The position numbers were made by a program, and so were the translations under genes. This document shows positions 19,321-28,516 of a stretch of 64,000 nt of DNA, one piece after another (position 1 is the first letter of the stretch; every line of letters begins with the position of its first letter). Origin of the DNA: Agrobacterium fabrum str. C58 (GTDB taxonomy: Bacteria > Pseudomonadota > Alphaproteobacteria > Rhizobiales > Rhizobiaceae); contig NC_003062.2 of the NCBI RefSeq assembly GCF_000092025.1, positions 2,451,001 to 2,515,000 on the forward strand, read 5' to 3'. The notes beneath the pieces were generated by a model. That model did no database searches and was not told the DNA's origin. It saw nothing but the letters and a program-made list of their open reading frames with translations.

Positions 19321-19405
19321 GTCATCCTCAGGCTTGTCCCGAGGATCTATCCACGTTCAGTAAAATCAATCGGTTGCAGATTCCGGGACAAGCCCGAGGA
19401 TGACG
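19321..19405. repeat. Intergenic inverted-repeat element, family II, second copy
   Basis: Begins GTCATCCTCAGGCTTGTCCC and ends GGGACAAGCCCGAGGATGAC, with a CCACGT...TCGGTTGCA middle like the copy at 14701-14787. It lies between rutA and the heme oxygenase gene, downstream of the latter. With 19220-19320, which holds nothing recognisable, it accounts for this 400-base gap. Confidence 0.8.
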
Positions 19406-19465
19406 GCGTTGGGTTTCGAAATTGCGATCAATCGTGGATAGATCTTCAAGAGCTATGCCAGAATC

Positions 19466-20080
19466 TCAACCCATTCGCTGCTGCGCATAGGCATGCACCG
19501 CCCGGAAAGCAGCCTCGGCACCGGCAACGACGCGCTCTTCCTCTTGCACCGTCAGCGAAATTTCATCAAGCGCGGCGGTGAATGTGCGCCAGTGCAAGCC
19601 GCGCCCTTCCGGTGCGCCGGCCAGATGGCGGGCGCCGAATTCTTCGCCAAGACCGAGCTTGGCCGCGTCCTTCAGCAGGAAAGCCGCGCCGAGATTGGAG
19701 CCTTCGACCACATAAAGCCAGCCCATGGCCTCCGGCAGATCGAAGGGCATTTCGGCAGTGAACCGCGGCTCGTCGGTGTCGGGAATGGCGTGACCGAGAT
19801 CGGCAAGGTCCTGTTCGATCATCGCCAGACGACGACGGCCCTTGAGGTCGGGAAGCAGGCCATCCAGCGTGACATTGGAAAAGAAAACATCGAGATCGCG
19901 ATGGAAAAGATATTGCGTTTCGACGAATTTGCCGAAGTTCTCCCGGCTCTCGAACGGCTTTGCGGCCATGATGAAGCTATCGAGATCGCCATGCGCGCCG
20001 CGCGTCGCTGCCTTCAGGCGCTTGACGCGGCTTTGCTCGATCTCTGCTACAGGCGCTGCCGGCTCCGCACTGGTCATCAT
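19466..20080 (-). CDS. Biliverdin-producing heme oxygenase
   Basis: Opens heme to biliverdin, iron and CO. The 204-residue protein matches bacterial heme oxygenases in size. The proximal heme-ligand His is expected at His30 in LKAATRGAHGDLDSF, and the distal-helix Gly-rich stretch is LYVVEGSNLGAAFLL (about residues 122-136), where the usual motif is EGSxLGG. ATG 20080 with AAGGG upstream is chosen; a longer frame to 20140 lacks a site. It stands alone, so its job (iron from heme, or biliverdin for a phytochrome) cannot be told from neighbours. Confidence 0.88.
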   Translation of the reverse strand: MMTSAEPAAPVAEIEQSRVKRLKAATRGAHGDLDSFIMAAKPFESRENFGKFVETQYLFHRDLDVFFSNVTLDGLLPDLKGRRRLAMIEQDLADLGHAIPDTDEPRFTAEMPFDLPEAMGWLYVVEGSNLGAAFLLKDAAKLGLGEEFGARHLAGAPEGRGLHWRTFTAALDEISLTVQEEERVVAGAEAAFRAVHAYAQQRMG

Positions 20081-20250
20081 GATGATCCCTTTATCCCTAT
20101 ATTCAGACTGCCTGATAAAAATCTTTACTCCAACAGTCAAATTTTATTTTCGCATTTTTTCTTCTCCCTATCGATGAGGCTTGCGCGTCTCTCACCGCGA
20201 TAAGCCCATGCCCGTCCGGACCGACCCCACTCCTCATCGGTCCTCGCAGG

Positions 20251-20260
20251 CCCCCCCCCC
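20251..20260. other. Run of ten C residues upstream of the aldolase gene
   Basis: A (C)10 homopolymer about 124 bases before the TTG start at 20384, in the 300-base gap between the heme oxygenase and aldolase genes. The gap otherwise holds the divergent promoters; 20300-20345 is AT-rich with an ATTGCAAT palindrome. Tracts of this kind can slip in replication; whether this one varies is unknown. Confidence 0.5.
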
Positions 20261-20383
20261 GAACTCATTTTCCAAGCAAACTCCTTCACGCTCATGCTCC
20301 GAACAATCATATTGCAATTAGCTCTTTACAACTAACATGTCAGTATGCCATCAATCCGTTGTCACCTTGGAGGAGCATCTTAA

Positions 20384-21268
20384 TTGACCCAGAAATTTGG
20401 CCTTTCGGCAGCCCTGACGACCCCTTTCAAAACGGACGGAACGGTCGACATCGATGCCATGATCGCCCATGCGCGCCGCTGTTTGTCCAACGGCTGCGAC
20501 AGCGTGACACTCTTCGGCACGACAGGTGAAGGCTGCTCCGTCGGCAGCCGCGAACGGCAGGCGATCCTCTCCAGCTTCATTGCAGCAGGCATTGCGCCGT
20601 CGCGCATCGTCACCGGTGTTCTGGTGGATTCCATCGAGGATGCGGCAGACCAGTCGGCCGAAGCCCTGAATGCCGGCGCGCGGAATATTCTGCTCGCCCC
20701 GCCCTCCTATTTCAAGAACGTCAGCGATGACGGCCTGTTTGCCTGGTTCTCGGCTGTCTTTTCAAAGATCGGCAAGGATGCGCGCGACATTCTCGTCTAC
20801 AACATCCCCTCCGTGACCATGGTAACACTGTCCGTCGAGCTGGTGGGACGGCTGAAGGCCGCATTTCCGGGCATCGTCACCGGCGTCAAGGATTCCTCCG
20901 GCAACTGGAGCCATACCGAGCGTCTCCTCAAGGAACACGGTGACCTTGCCATCCTTATCGGCGACGAGCGTGATCTCGCCAGGGGCGTTCGCCTCGGTGG
21001 CCAGGGTGCCATCTCCGGCGTTGCCAATTTCCTGACGCAGGAAGTGCGCGCCATGGCCGTCGATGGCAAGGACGATCCGCGCATCGTCGATCTTGTTGTG
21101 GAACTTCTGAAATTCCCGGTTACGCCTGCCGTCAAGGTGCTGGTATCACACACGACAGGGGAAACTATCTGGTCGGATGTGCGTGCACCACTCGTCGCCA
21201 TTTCACCGGAAGACCGCCGGCAGATCGAAGGCGCATTCGACGCGCTGTTTCGCAGGCAGGCCGCCTGA
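20384..21268 (+). CDS. DapA/NanA-superfamily class I aldolase or dehydratase
   Basis: Schiff-base lyase of the dihydrodipicolinate synthase superfamily, 294 residues. The signature GTTGEG (45-50), the catalytic Tyr139 in VYNIPS and the Schiff-base Lys169 in TGVKDSSGNW are present. Start is TTG 20384 with GGAGGAG eight bases before it. It is probably not the biosynthetic DapA: it heads a catabolic-looking cassette with a GntR regulator, a sugar-type ABC importer and a PfkB kinase. Such relatives cleave or dehydrate 2-keto-3-deoxy sugar acids or sialic-acid-like compounds to pyruvate plus an aldehyde. The exact substrate is unknown. Confidence 0.88.
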   Translation: MTQKFGLSAALTTPFKTDGTVDIDAMIAHARRCLSNGCDSVTLFGTTGEGCSVGSRERQAILSSFIAAGIAPSRIVTGVLVDSIEDAADQSAEALNAGARNILLAPPSYFKNVSDDGLFAWFSAVFSKIGKDARDILVYNIPSVTMVTLSVELVGRLKAAFPGIVTGVKDSSGNWSHTERLLKEHGDLAILIGDERDLARGVRLGGQGAISGVANFLTQEVRAMAVDGKDDPRIVDLVVELLKFPVTPAVKVLVSHTTGETIWSDVRAPLVAISPEDRRQIEGAFDALFRRQAA

Positions 21269-21288
21269 ACAAAGCTGAAAGGTTGAGC

Positions 21289-21945
21289 ATGGACGATACC
21301 GGCGAACAGACATTGCGGGAACGGGCGTATGAGAGCTTTACGCATCACCTTCTCTCGCGTGACGTTCGTCCGGGGCAATTCATCTCGCAGCGCCGGCTCG
21401 TGGAACTGACGGGTCTGCCGCTCGGCGCGATCCGGGAGGCAATCCCACGGCTGGAGGCGGAAGGTCTGATCAAGACCGTGCCGCAGCGGGGATTGCAGGT
21501 CGCCCATATCGACATCAACCTCATCCGCGAAGCGTTCCAGTTCCGTATCTTTCTCGAAAAAGAAGCTGTGGCGAACTTTACCCGTTCGGCTTCCGACGAG
21601 GCCATCGCGAAGCTCCTGAAACAGCACAGGGATATTGCCGAGGCAGCGGAAAATGGCGGGGAATCGCCGGAGCTGGATCAGCATGCGCAGCAGGTGGACT
21701 GGGGCATGCACGACGCCTTCATCGATAGTCTTGGTAATTCGATCATCTCGAATGCCTACCGCGTCAATTCGATCAAGATGCGCCTCATCAATCAGGAGCG
21801 CTTTCGCATCGCCGGCCATGTGAAGTCGGTGATGAAGGAACATCTCGCCATTCTCGAAGCCATCGAGAGGCGATCCGTCGAAGAGGCCGTGGAACGGCTG
21901 ACCGCCCATATCCGCAACGCAAGGGACAGGGCGCTGGCGGTCTAA
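21289..21945 (+). CDS. GntR-family transcriptional regulator (FadR/FCD subfamily)
   Basis: DNA-binding regulator of 218 residues. An N-terminal winged helix-turn-helix (RERAYESFTHHLLSRDVRPG ... QRRLVELTGLPLGAIREAI ... GLIKTVPQRGLQVA, residues 9-75) is followed by an all-helical FCD ligand domain (80-215) with the usual acidic/His metal-site region. ATG 21289 is preferred with GAAAGG upstream; a TTG two codons earlier is the alternative. It follows the aldolase gene by 20 bases and precedes the ABC genes by about 100, so it probably controls this cassette in response to a carboxylate or sugar acid. Confidence 0.92.
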   Translation: MDDTGEQTLRERAYESFTHHLLSRDVRPGQFISQRRLVELTGLPLGAIREAIPRLEAEGLIKTVPQRGLQVAHIDINLIREAFQFRIFLEKEAVANFTRSASDEAIAKLLKQHRDIAEAAENGGESPELDQHAQQVDWGMHDAFIDSLGNSIISNAYRVNSIKMRLINQERFRIAGHVKSVMKEHLAILEAIERRSVEEAVERLTAHIRNARDRALAV

Positions 21946-22047
21946 GGCAACTCCGGCAGGGACTAAAGAGGGTCTGCGCTGGACTTGCAGGAAATAAGCA
22001 ACAAGCCGGGGTGAGGAGAATTTCCGGCTAACTGGAGGAGAACAGAC

Positions 22048-23379
22048 ATGACGCATTCATTGCTCAACCCCACACGCCGCGCCTTTCTGGCAGGCACGGC
22101 CGCGATTGGCGGCAGCGCGATGCTCGGCATTCGCCCGGCATCGGCAGCGGTGAACTGGAAAAAACACGCCGGCACCACACTTGAAGTCAACCTGGTCAAA
22201 AGCCCGCGCAGCGAAACGCTGATCAAATATCTCGGCGAGTTCGAAGAACTGACCGGCATCAAGGTCAATGCCGAAGCAACCCCGGAACAGCAGCAGCGCC
22301 AGAAGGTGGTAATCGAGCTTTCCTCCGGCAAACCGAGCTTCGACGTCGTGCATCTGAGCTACCACGTACAGAAGCGCCAGTTCGAAAAGGGCAAGTGGCT
22401 GGCCGATATCAGCGGCTTCCTGAAGGATCCGTCGCTGACCGATCCGTCGCTGGTTGAAAAGGACTTTGCCGAGGCCGGCATGTTGTTCGCCAAGGATAGC
22501 GACGGCGTGCTGCGCTCGCTGCCCTTCTCGGTGGATTACTGGATTGTCTACTGGAACAAGGAACTCTTCGAAGCCAAGGGCCTGAAATATCCTGAAACCT
22601 TCGAGGAACTGGTGACGGCGGCGGAAAAGATTACCGATCCCGCAACCAACACTTACGGTTTCGTCGCGCGCGGCCTGAAGAACGCCAATACGCCTGTCTG
22701 GACCTCGCTGATGCTGGGTTACGGCGCAAAGCCGATCAGCGCGGATGGAAAGATCGACACCGAATCCAAGGAAGCGGTCGAGGCAGCCAAGCTCTATCAG
22801 CGCCTGATGACGAAAGCCGCCCCTCCCGGCGTCTCCGGCTTCAACTGGGCGGAAGCGCAATCGGCCTTCCTGCAGGGCAAGATCGGCATGTGGTTCGATG
22901 GCGTCGGTTTTGCCCCGCCGATCGAGAACCCGGAAAAATCCCGCGTCGTCGGCAAGGTCGGTTACGGCGTCATGCCGAAAGGCCCGGCAGTTCAGGCCGC
23001 TGGCACGTTTGGCGATGGTCTCGGTGTGGTCGAAGCCAGCAGCAAAAAGGAAGCCGCTTACCTCTTCTGCCAGTGGGCGATCTCGCACGATATGGGTGCG
23101 CGTCTGCTGCAGGCAGGTGCCGGCGTTCCGTTCCGCCAGTCCATCCTCGAAGACCAGAAGGTCCGTGAAGGCGTGAAGATGCCGGCCGCCTGGCTGGATG
23201 CGGTCGTCGGTTCCGGCAAGGTCTCGCAGCTTGCGCTTCCCGTCATCATTCCGGTGACGGAATTCCGCGACATCTACGGCGTCGGCCTCACCAACATGAT
23301 CGGTGGCGCAGATCCAGCAGCTGAGCTGAAAAAGGCGACGGAACAGTTCGCACCCGTTCTGGCGCGTAGCGAGGGATAA
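22048..23379 (+). CDS. ABC sugar-type solute-binding protein with Tat signal
   Basis: Periplasmic receptor of a carbohydrate (CUT1-type, family 1) importer, 443 residues. The N-terminus has a twin-arginine signal, NPTRRAFLAGTAAIGG, with cleavage near RPASAA. The mature part follows the MalE/UgpB plan with VVIELSSGKPSFDVVHLSY and SVDYWIVYWNKELFEAKGL in the first lobe and WAEAQSAFLQGKIGMWFDG in the second. GGAGGAG lies upstream of ATG 22048. Its stop overlaps the start of the next permease gene by one base. The ligand is unknown; the neighbouring aldolase and kinase suggest a sugar acid or modified sugar. Confidence 0.93.
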   Translation: MTHSLLNPTRRAFLAGTAAIGGSAMLGIRPASAAVNWKKHAGTTLEVNLVKSPRSETLIKYLGEFEELTGIKVNAEATPEQQQRQKVVIELSSGKPSFDVVHLSYHVQKRQFEKGKWLADISGFLKDPSLTDPSLVEKDFAEAGMLFAKDSDGVLRSLPFSVDYWIVYWNKELFEAKGLKYPETFEELVTAAEKITDPATNTYGFVARGLKNANTPVWTSLMLGYGAKPISADGKIDTESKEAVEAAKLYQRLMTKAAPPGVSGFNWAEAQSAFLQGKIGMWFDGVGFAPPIENPEKSRVVGKVGYGVMPKGPAVQAAGTFGDGLGVVEASSKKEAAYLFCQWAISHDMGARLLQAGAGVPFRQSILEDQKVREGVKMPAAWLDAVVGSGKVSQLALPVIIPVTEFRDIYGVGLTNMIGGADPAAELKKATEQFAPVLARSEG

Positions 23380-24317
23380 TGGCCTCCGTGAGCATCGAAA
23401 ACACCAAAACAGGCGTCAGTCGCGCAGAAGGGAGCAGGCCGCCAAGGCTTGCTCCCAACTACTGGCCCTTCGTCATACCGGCACTGGTCGTCATTTCGGC
23501 TGTCATCGTTTTTCCATGGGTCTTCACCCTCTGGATGAGCGTGCATCGCTGGACGCTCGGACAGGAGCAGAGCTTTATCGGTTTTGATAACTACATAAGG
23601 CTTGCAAGCGATCTCAGGTTCTGGGAATCGCTCTGGCACACGCTCATCTATACCGTGCTGTCGGTTGTTGCTCCCCTGTTCCTCGGAACATTGGCGGCGC
23701 TGGTTTTCGATGCGCAATTTCCGCTGCGCGGTTTTCTGCGCGGCGTCTTCGTGATGCCGATGATGGCGACCCCGGTCGCCATCGCACTCGTCTGGACCAT
23801 GATGTTCCACCCGCAGCTCGGTGTCCTGAACTATCTGCTGTCCCTGATCGGCATCGGTCCGCTGGAATGGATCTACAACCAGTCCACCGTCATCCCCTCG
23901 CTGGTGCTGGTGGAAACCTGGCAATGGACGCCGCTCGTCATGCTGATCGTACTCGGCGGTCTCGCCGCCGTACCCCGCGAACCCTATGAAAGTGCTGAAA
24001 TCGACGGCGCCAACGCCTGGCAGAAATTCCGTTACCTGACCATGCCGATGATTGCACCGTTCCTGATGATCGCCGTCATCATCCGCTCCATCGATGCCGT
24101 CAAAAGCTTCGACATCATCTATGCGATGACGCAGGGCGGACCCGGCACGGCATCTGAAACCATCAACATCTATCTCTATAATACGGCGTTTTCCTATTAC
24201 GACATCGGTTACGGCTCGGCCATGGCTGTCGTCTTCTTCGTCATCATCGTGGCGCTGTCCTTCGTGCTTCTGATGGTGCGCCAGCGCTCGCAATGGAACG
24301 AGATGGAGGAACACTGA
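23379..24317 (+). CDS. ABC sugar importer permease, MalF-like
   Basis: First transmembrane subunit of the carbohydrate importer, 312 residues with six predicted membrane helices. The cytoplasmic EAA loop that docks the ATPase reads EPYESAEIDGANAWQKFRYL (about residues 204-223). Other typical pieces are FRGVFVMPMMATPVAIALVW-like helix 3 and TQGGPGTASETINIYLY near the end. ATG overlaps the receptor gene stop by one base, and its own stop overlaps the next gene. Confidence 0.94.
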   Translation: MASVSIENTKTGVSRAEGSRPPRLAPNYWPFVIPALVVISAVIVFPWVFTLWMSVHRWTLGQEQSFIGFDNYIRLASDLRFWESLWHTLIYTVLSVVAPLFLGTLAALVFDAQFPLRGFLRGVFVMPMMATPVAIALVWTMMFHPQLGVLNYLLSLIGIGPLEWIYNQSTVIPSLVLVETWQWTPLVMLIVLGGLAAVPREPYESAEIDGANAWQKFRYLTMPMIAPFLMIAVIIRSIDAVKSFDIIYAMTQGGPGTASETINIYLYNTAFSYYDIGYGSAMAVVFFVIIVALSFVLLMVRQRSQWNEMEEH

Positions 24318-25153
24318 TGTCCACAAAGATCCTGAAACGCAAAAATCTCGACCGCATCGGCCTGTTCTTCGTGGCGCTGGTGATGATCTCGCCGGTCATC
24401 CTGTTCTTCATCTGGATGATCTCGCTGTCGCTGAAATATGAAATCGACAACGGGGCCTATCCGCCGATCCTGATACCCGAACGTTTCGCCTGGTCGAACT
24501 ATGTGAAGGTGTTCGAGGAGAATAGCTTCTTCCTCTATTTCTGGAATTCGGTCCTCGTCACCGGCGCCGCCACCATTCTGGCGCTCGTCATCGGCGTGCC
24601 GGCCGGTTACGGCATCGCAAGGCTGAAGGCGGAAAAATCCGCTGTTGTCATCATGATCGCCCGTATGACGCCTGGCCTCTCCTTCCTCATTCCGCTGTTC
24701 CTGCTGTTCCAATGGCTGAACCTCTTGGGCACGCTCTGGCCGCAGATCATCATCCATCTGGTGGTGACGGTGCCAATCGTCGTCTGGATCATGATCGGTT
24801 ATTTCGAGACAACCCCGAAGGAGCTGGAAGAGGCGGCAAGCATCGACGGCGCGTCCTCCTGGCAGGTGTTCCGGCTGGTGGCGCTGCCGATTGCCAAGCC
24901 CGGCATCGTCGTCTCCTTCATTCTGGCGGTCATCTTCTCGTGGAACAACTTCGTCTTCGGCATCGTGCTGGCCAGCCGTGAAACGCGCACCCTGCCGGTC
25001 GCGGTCTACAACATGCTGTCCTTCGAACAGGTCAGCTGGGGACCGCTCGCGGCAGCTGCGCTGATCGTGACGCTACCGGTGCTGCTGCTCACCATGTTCG
25101 CGCAGAAACAGATCGTGGCGGGTCTTACCGCCGGCGCCGTCAAGGGCGGCTGA
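24317..25153 (+). CDS. ABC sugar importer permease, MalG-like
   Basis: Second transmembrane subunit, 278 residues, six predicted helices. The EAA loop is TPKELEEAASIDGASSWQVF. YWNS-like FLYFWNSVLVTGAATILALV and the C-terminal AQKQIVAGLTAGAVKG are standard for the MalG group. ATG 24317 shares one base with the previous stop (TGATG) and has GGAGG upstream; a reading from 24293 would overlap needlessly. A 100-base gap with a hairpin and a repeat separates it from the ATPase gene. Confidence 0.94.
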   Translation: MSTKILKRKNLDRIGLFFVALVMISPVILFFIWMISLSLKYEIDNGAYPPILIPERFAWSNYVKVFEENSFFLYFWNSVLVTGAATILALVIGVPAGYGIARLKAEKSAVVIMIARMTPGLSFLIPLFLLFQWLNLLGTLWPQIIIHLVVTVPIVVWIMIGYFETTPKELEEAASIDGASSWQVFRLVALPIAKPGIVVSFILAVIFSWNNFVFGIVLASRETRTLPVAVYNMLSFEQVSWGPLAAAALIVTLPVLLLTMFAQKQIVAGLTAGAVKGG

Positions 25154-25163
25154 ACCAACAACA

Positions 25164-25182
25164 AAGGGCATTCCATGCCCTT
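25164..25182 (+). other. Intercistronic hairpin between permease and ATPase genes
   Basis: Perfect 8-bp stem AAGGGCAT / ATGCCCTT with a three-base loop, followed by CCTCTTTA rather than a clean T run. Inside an operon this could attenuate transcription or protect the upstream mRNA end. It is immediately followed by a family I repeat. Confidence 0.5.
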
Positions 25183-25192
25183 CCTCTTTAAA

Positions 25193-25239
25193 CGCAATTC
25201 CGGACGCAAAACCGCGACGCACTTTTGCTGGAATTGCTC
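25193..25239. repeat. Intergenic palindromic repeat, family I, short copy
   Basis: A 47-base version with inverted ends GCAATTCCGG and CTGGAATTGC around a CGCAAAACCGCGACGCACTTTT core that matches the inner part of the longer copies at 6101 and 44551. It sits within the ABC operon, between the second permease and the ATPase. Confidence 0.7.
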
Positions 25240-25256
25240 ATAACGGGAACCTACAC

Positions 25257-26315
<1,059 letters not shown>

Positions 26316-26335
26316 ACACGACAGGAGCGAAGGGA

Positions 26336-27295
26336 ATGGTAAAGGAACCGGGCGGCAAGCATGTGCTCTGCGTGGGTGCCGCCGTGCTCGACACCCTGTT
26401 TCGCGTGGCAGACATGCCGAAGGGCGAAGGCAAGGTCCTGCCCTATGAGGTGCTGCAGATCGCCGAAGGCATGGCGTCGAGCGCCGCTTATGCCGTTCAT
26501 CGCATGGGCGGCCGCGCCAGCCTCTGGGGTGCGGTGGGCGACGACGAAACCGGTACCCGCATCCTTCGCGATCTCAGTGAAAGCGGCATAGACACATCAG
26601 GCATGACGGTTGCGCCCGGCGCGCGCTCGGCCCTGTCGACGATCATTATCGATAACAGGGGCGAACGGCTGATCGTGCCTTTCTACGATCATCGCCTTCA
26701 CGAGAAAAAACGCGCCTGCACGCCGGAGGATATTGCTCTCTTTGATGCGGTTCTGGTTGATGTGCGCTGGCCGGAACTGGCGCTCGATGTGCTCACCGTG
26801 GCGCGTGCGCTTGGCAAACCCGCCATTCTGGATGGCGACGTAGCACCGGTGGAAACGCTGGAGGGGCTCGCCCCCGCCGCGACCCATATCGTCTTTTCCG
26901 AACCCGCCGCCACCCGGCTGACCGGACTTGAAACGGTGAAGGACATGCTGCCGGTACTGCATGCCCGTTATCCGCAGACCTTCATCGCCGTCACCGCCGG
27001 ACCAGCGGGCTGCTGGTGGACGGAAGCCGACGATCCGACAGTGCATTTCCAGACGACGATGCAGGTCGAAGCGGTGGACACGCTGGCGGCGGGCGATATC
27101 TTCCACGGCACCTTTGCGCTGGCGATGGCTGAAGGCATGCAAAGCCGCGCGGCCGTCCGCCTCTCCTCCGTTGCCGCCGCGCTCAAATGCACGGTCTTCG
27201 GCGGTCGCATCGGCGCACCGACGCGCGAAGAGACCGAGGAAGCCATGCGGCAATGGCTGGAACGGGAAAGCGAACCTGCGTTGCGCGCCTCCTGA
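26336..27295 (+). CDS. PfkB-family carbohydrate kinase
   Basis: Ribokinase-fold sugar kinase, 319 residues. The N-terminal strand is VLCVGAAVLDTLFRV; WGAVGDDETGTRIL is the usual GxVGxDxxG region; the C-terminal anion-hole/base motif is DTLAAGDIFHGTFALA, with Ala where GAGD is usual but the catalytic Asp kept. From memory, LVDVRWPEL, ILDGDVAP, FSEPAATRLTG and ALKCTVFGGRIGAP resemble the YihV (sulfofructose kinase) branch. No sulfoquinovosidase or isomerase gene is nearby, so the call stays at kinase of a keto sugar or sugar acid. AGGAG precedes ATG 26336. It completes the aldolase-GntR-ABC cassette. Confidence 0.9.
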   Translation: MVKEPGGKHVLCVGAAVLDTLFRVADMPKGEGKVLPYEVLQIAEGMASSAAYAVHRMGGRASLWGAVGDDETGTRILRDLSESGIDTSGMTVAPGARSALSTIIIDNRGERLIVPFYDHRLHEKKRACTPEDIALFDAVLVDVRWPELALDVLTVARALGKPAILDGDVAPVETLEGLAPAATHIVFSEPAATRLTGLETVKDMLPVLHARYPQTFIAVTAGPAGCWWTEADDPTVHFQTTMQVEAVDTLAAGDIFHGTFALAMAEGMQSRAAVRLSSVAAALKCTVFGGRIGAPTREETEEAMRQWLERESEPALRAS

Positions 27296-27438
27296 GCGCA
27301 TCCATTGCCCGCATAAAACTATTCCATTTTTGCGATGCCGTTTCCCGGTGAACTAGGCTAACGTCAAGTCAGAGCAAGGCTTTTGGCAAGCCGCGCCTGT
27401 TCCACCTTGTGCCTGCACTCCGCAAAAGTGATCGCCCG

Positions 27439-28497
27439 ATGCACCAGACGACCCGCCCGAGATTGCGCGATATCGGTTTCCGGCCCGGCCATTTCGAGAC
27501 CGGCCCGCTCAACGCCATCACCGATGTCGAAGGCGTGACTAGTGGCCATTCGACCGTGATCGAAGGCGAGACGATCCGCACCGGCGCAACCGCGATCCTG
27601 CCGCATGGCGGTAATCTCTTTCAGGACAAGGTGCCCGCCGCTTTCGCCGTTTATAACGGCTTCGGCAAATTTGTCGGCTCGACCCAGATCGAGGAACTCG
27701 GCGAACTCGAAACACCAATCATCCTCACCAATACGCTGGCGACAGGCCGGGCCATCGAGGCGATCAACCGCCATACGCTGGCGCAGCCGGGCAATGAGAA
27801 GGTCGTCTCGATCAATGCCGTCGTCGGCGAAACCAACGATTCCCGCCTGAACGACATCCGTGCCGGCCGCCCGACCGTCGATGAGATATCAGCCGCGCTC
27901 AAAAACGCTGCCACAGGTCCGGTGGCCGAGGGCGGCGTTGGTGCTGGAACCGGTACGGTCGCTTTCGGCATGAAAGGCGGCATCGGCACCGCGTCGCGCC
28001 GCGTCACCATTTCCGGTCAGGCCTACACCATCGGCATTCTCGTGCAATCCAATTACGGCGGCCATCTGCTGGTCTGCGGCAAGCCCTATGTGAGCCCGGA
28101 ACACAAAGACAAGGATGGCTCGATCGTCATCATCGTCGCCACCGACGCGCCGCTCTCCTCCCGCAATCTGAAGCGCCTCGCGGCCAGAAGCTTTGGTGGA
28201 CTGGCGCGAACGGGTGCAGCACTCAGTAATGGCTCCGGTGACTACGCGCTGGCATTTTCCACCGATGAGCGGCTGCGCCGCACACCCGCGCGCCGCAAGG
28301 CGGTGACAGAATACCCTGAACTTTCCAACGATGCAATTTCGCCGCTGTTCGAAGCAGCGATAGAGGCGACCGAAGAGGCAATCCTCAATTCGCTCTGCGC
28401 GGCCACGACGACATCCGGTTTCAATGCCGGCACCGGCAAGGCCTCCACGGTCGAGGCCATTTCCATCGACACGCTTAAAACCCTTCTTTCAGCCTGA
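27439..28497 (+). CDS. P1-family (DmpA) N-terminal-nucleophile aminopeptidase
   Basis: Self-cleaving aminopeptidase of the DmpA/BapA type, known to release N-terminal D- or L-Ala or beta-amino acids. The 352 residues include RDIGFRPGHFETGPLNAITDV at the start, GVGAGTGTVAFGMKGGIG, the Asn-rich VQSNYGG, and the autoprocessing point KDG|SIVIIVATDAPL. The predicted cut between Gly227 and Ser228 makes Ser228 the new N-terminal nucleophile. ATG 27439 is used; a GTG at 27409 is weaker. The downstream gene encodes a D-amino acid transaminase, and D-peptide genes follow, which supports D-aminopeptidase activity. Function is inferred from family and context. Confidence 0.88.
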   Translation: MHQTTRPRLRDIGFRPGHFETGPLNAITDVEGVTSGHSTVIEGETIRTGATAILPHGGNLFQDKVPAAFAVYNGFGKFVGSTQIEELGELETPIILTNTLATGRAIEAINRHTLAQPGNEKVVSINAVVGETNDSRLNDIRAGRPTVDEISAALKNAATGPVAEGGVGAGTGTVAFGMKGGIGTASRRVTISGQAYTIGILVQSNYGGHLLVCGKPYVSPEHKDKDGSIVIIVATDAPLSSRNLKRLAARSFGGLARTGAALSNGSGDYALAFSTDERLRRTPARRKAVTEYPELSNDAISPLFEAAIEATEEAILNSLCAATTTSGFNAGTGKASTVEAISIDTLKTLLSA

Positions 28498-28516
28498 TCT
28501 TCCAGACGGAGTTTTC

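Noticed and set aside
20384..21268. The DapA-like gene as the lysine-biosynthetic dapA
   Set aside because: It is embedded with a GntR regulator, importer and kinase genes; biosynthetic dapA is usually not in such a catabolic setting. The asd gene in this window is not linked to it.
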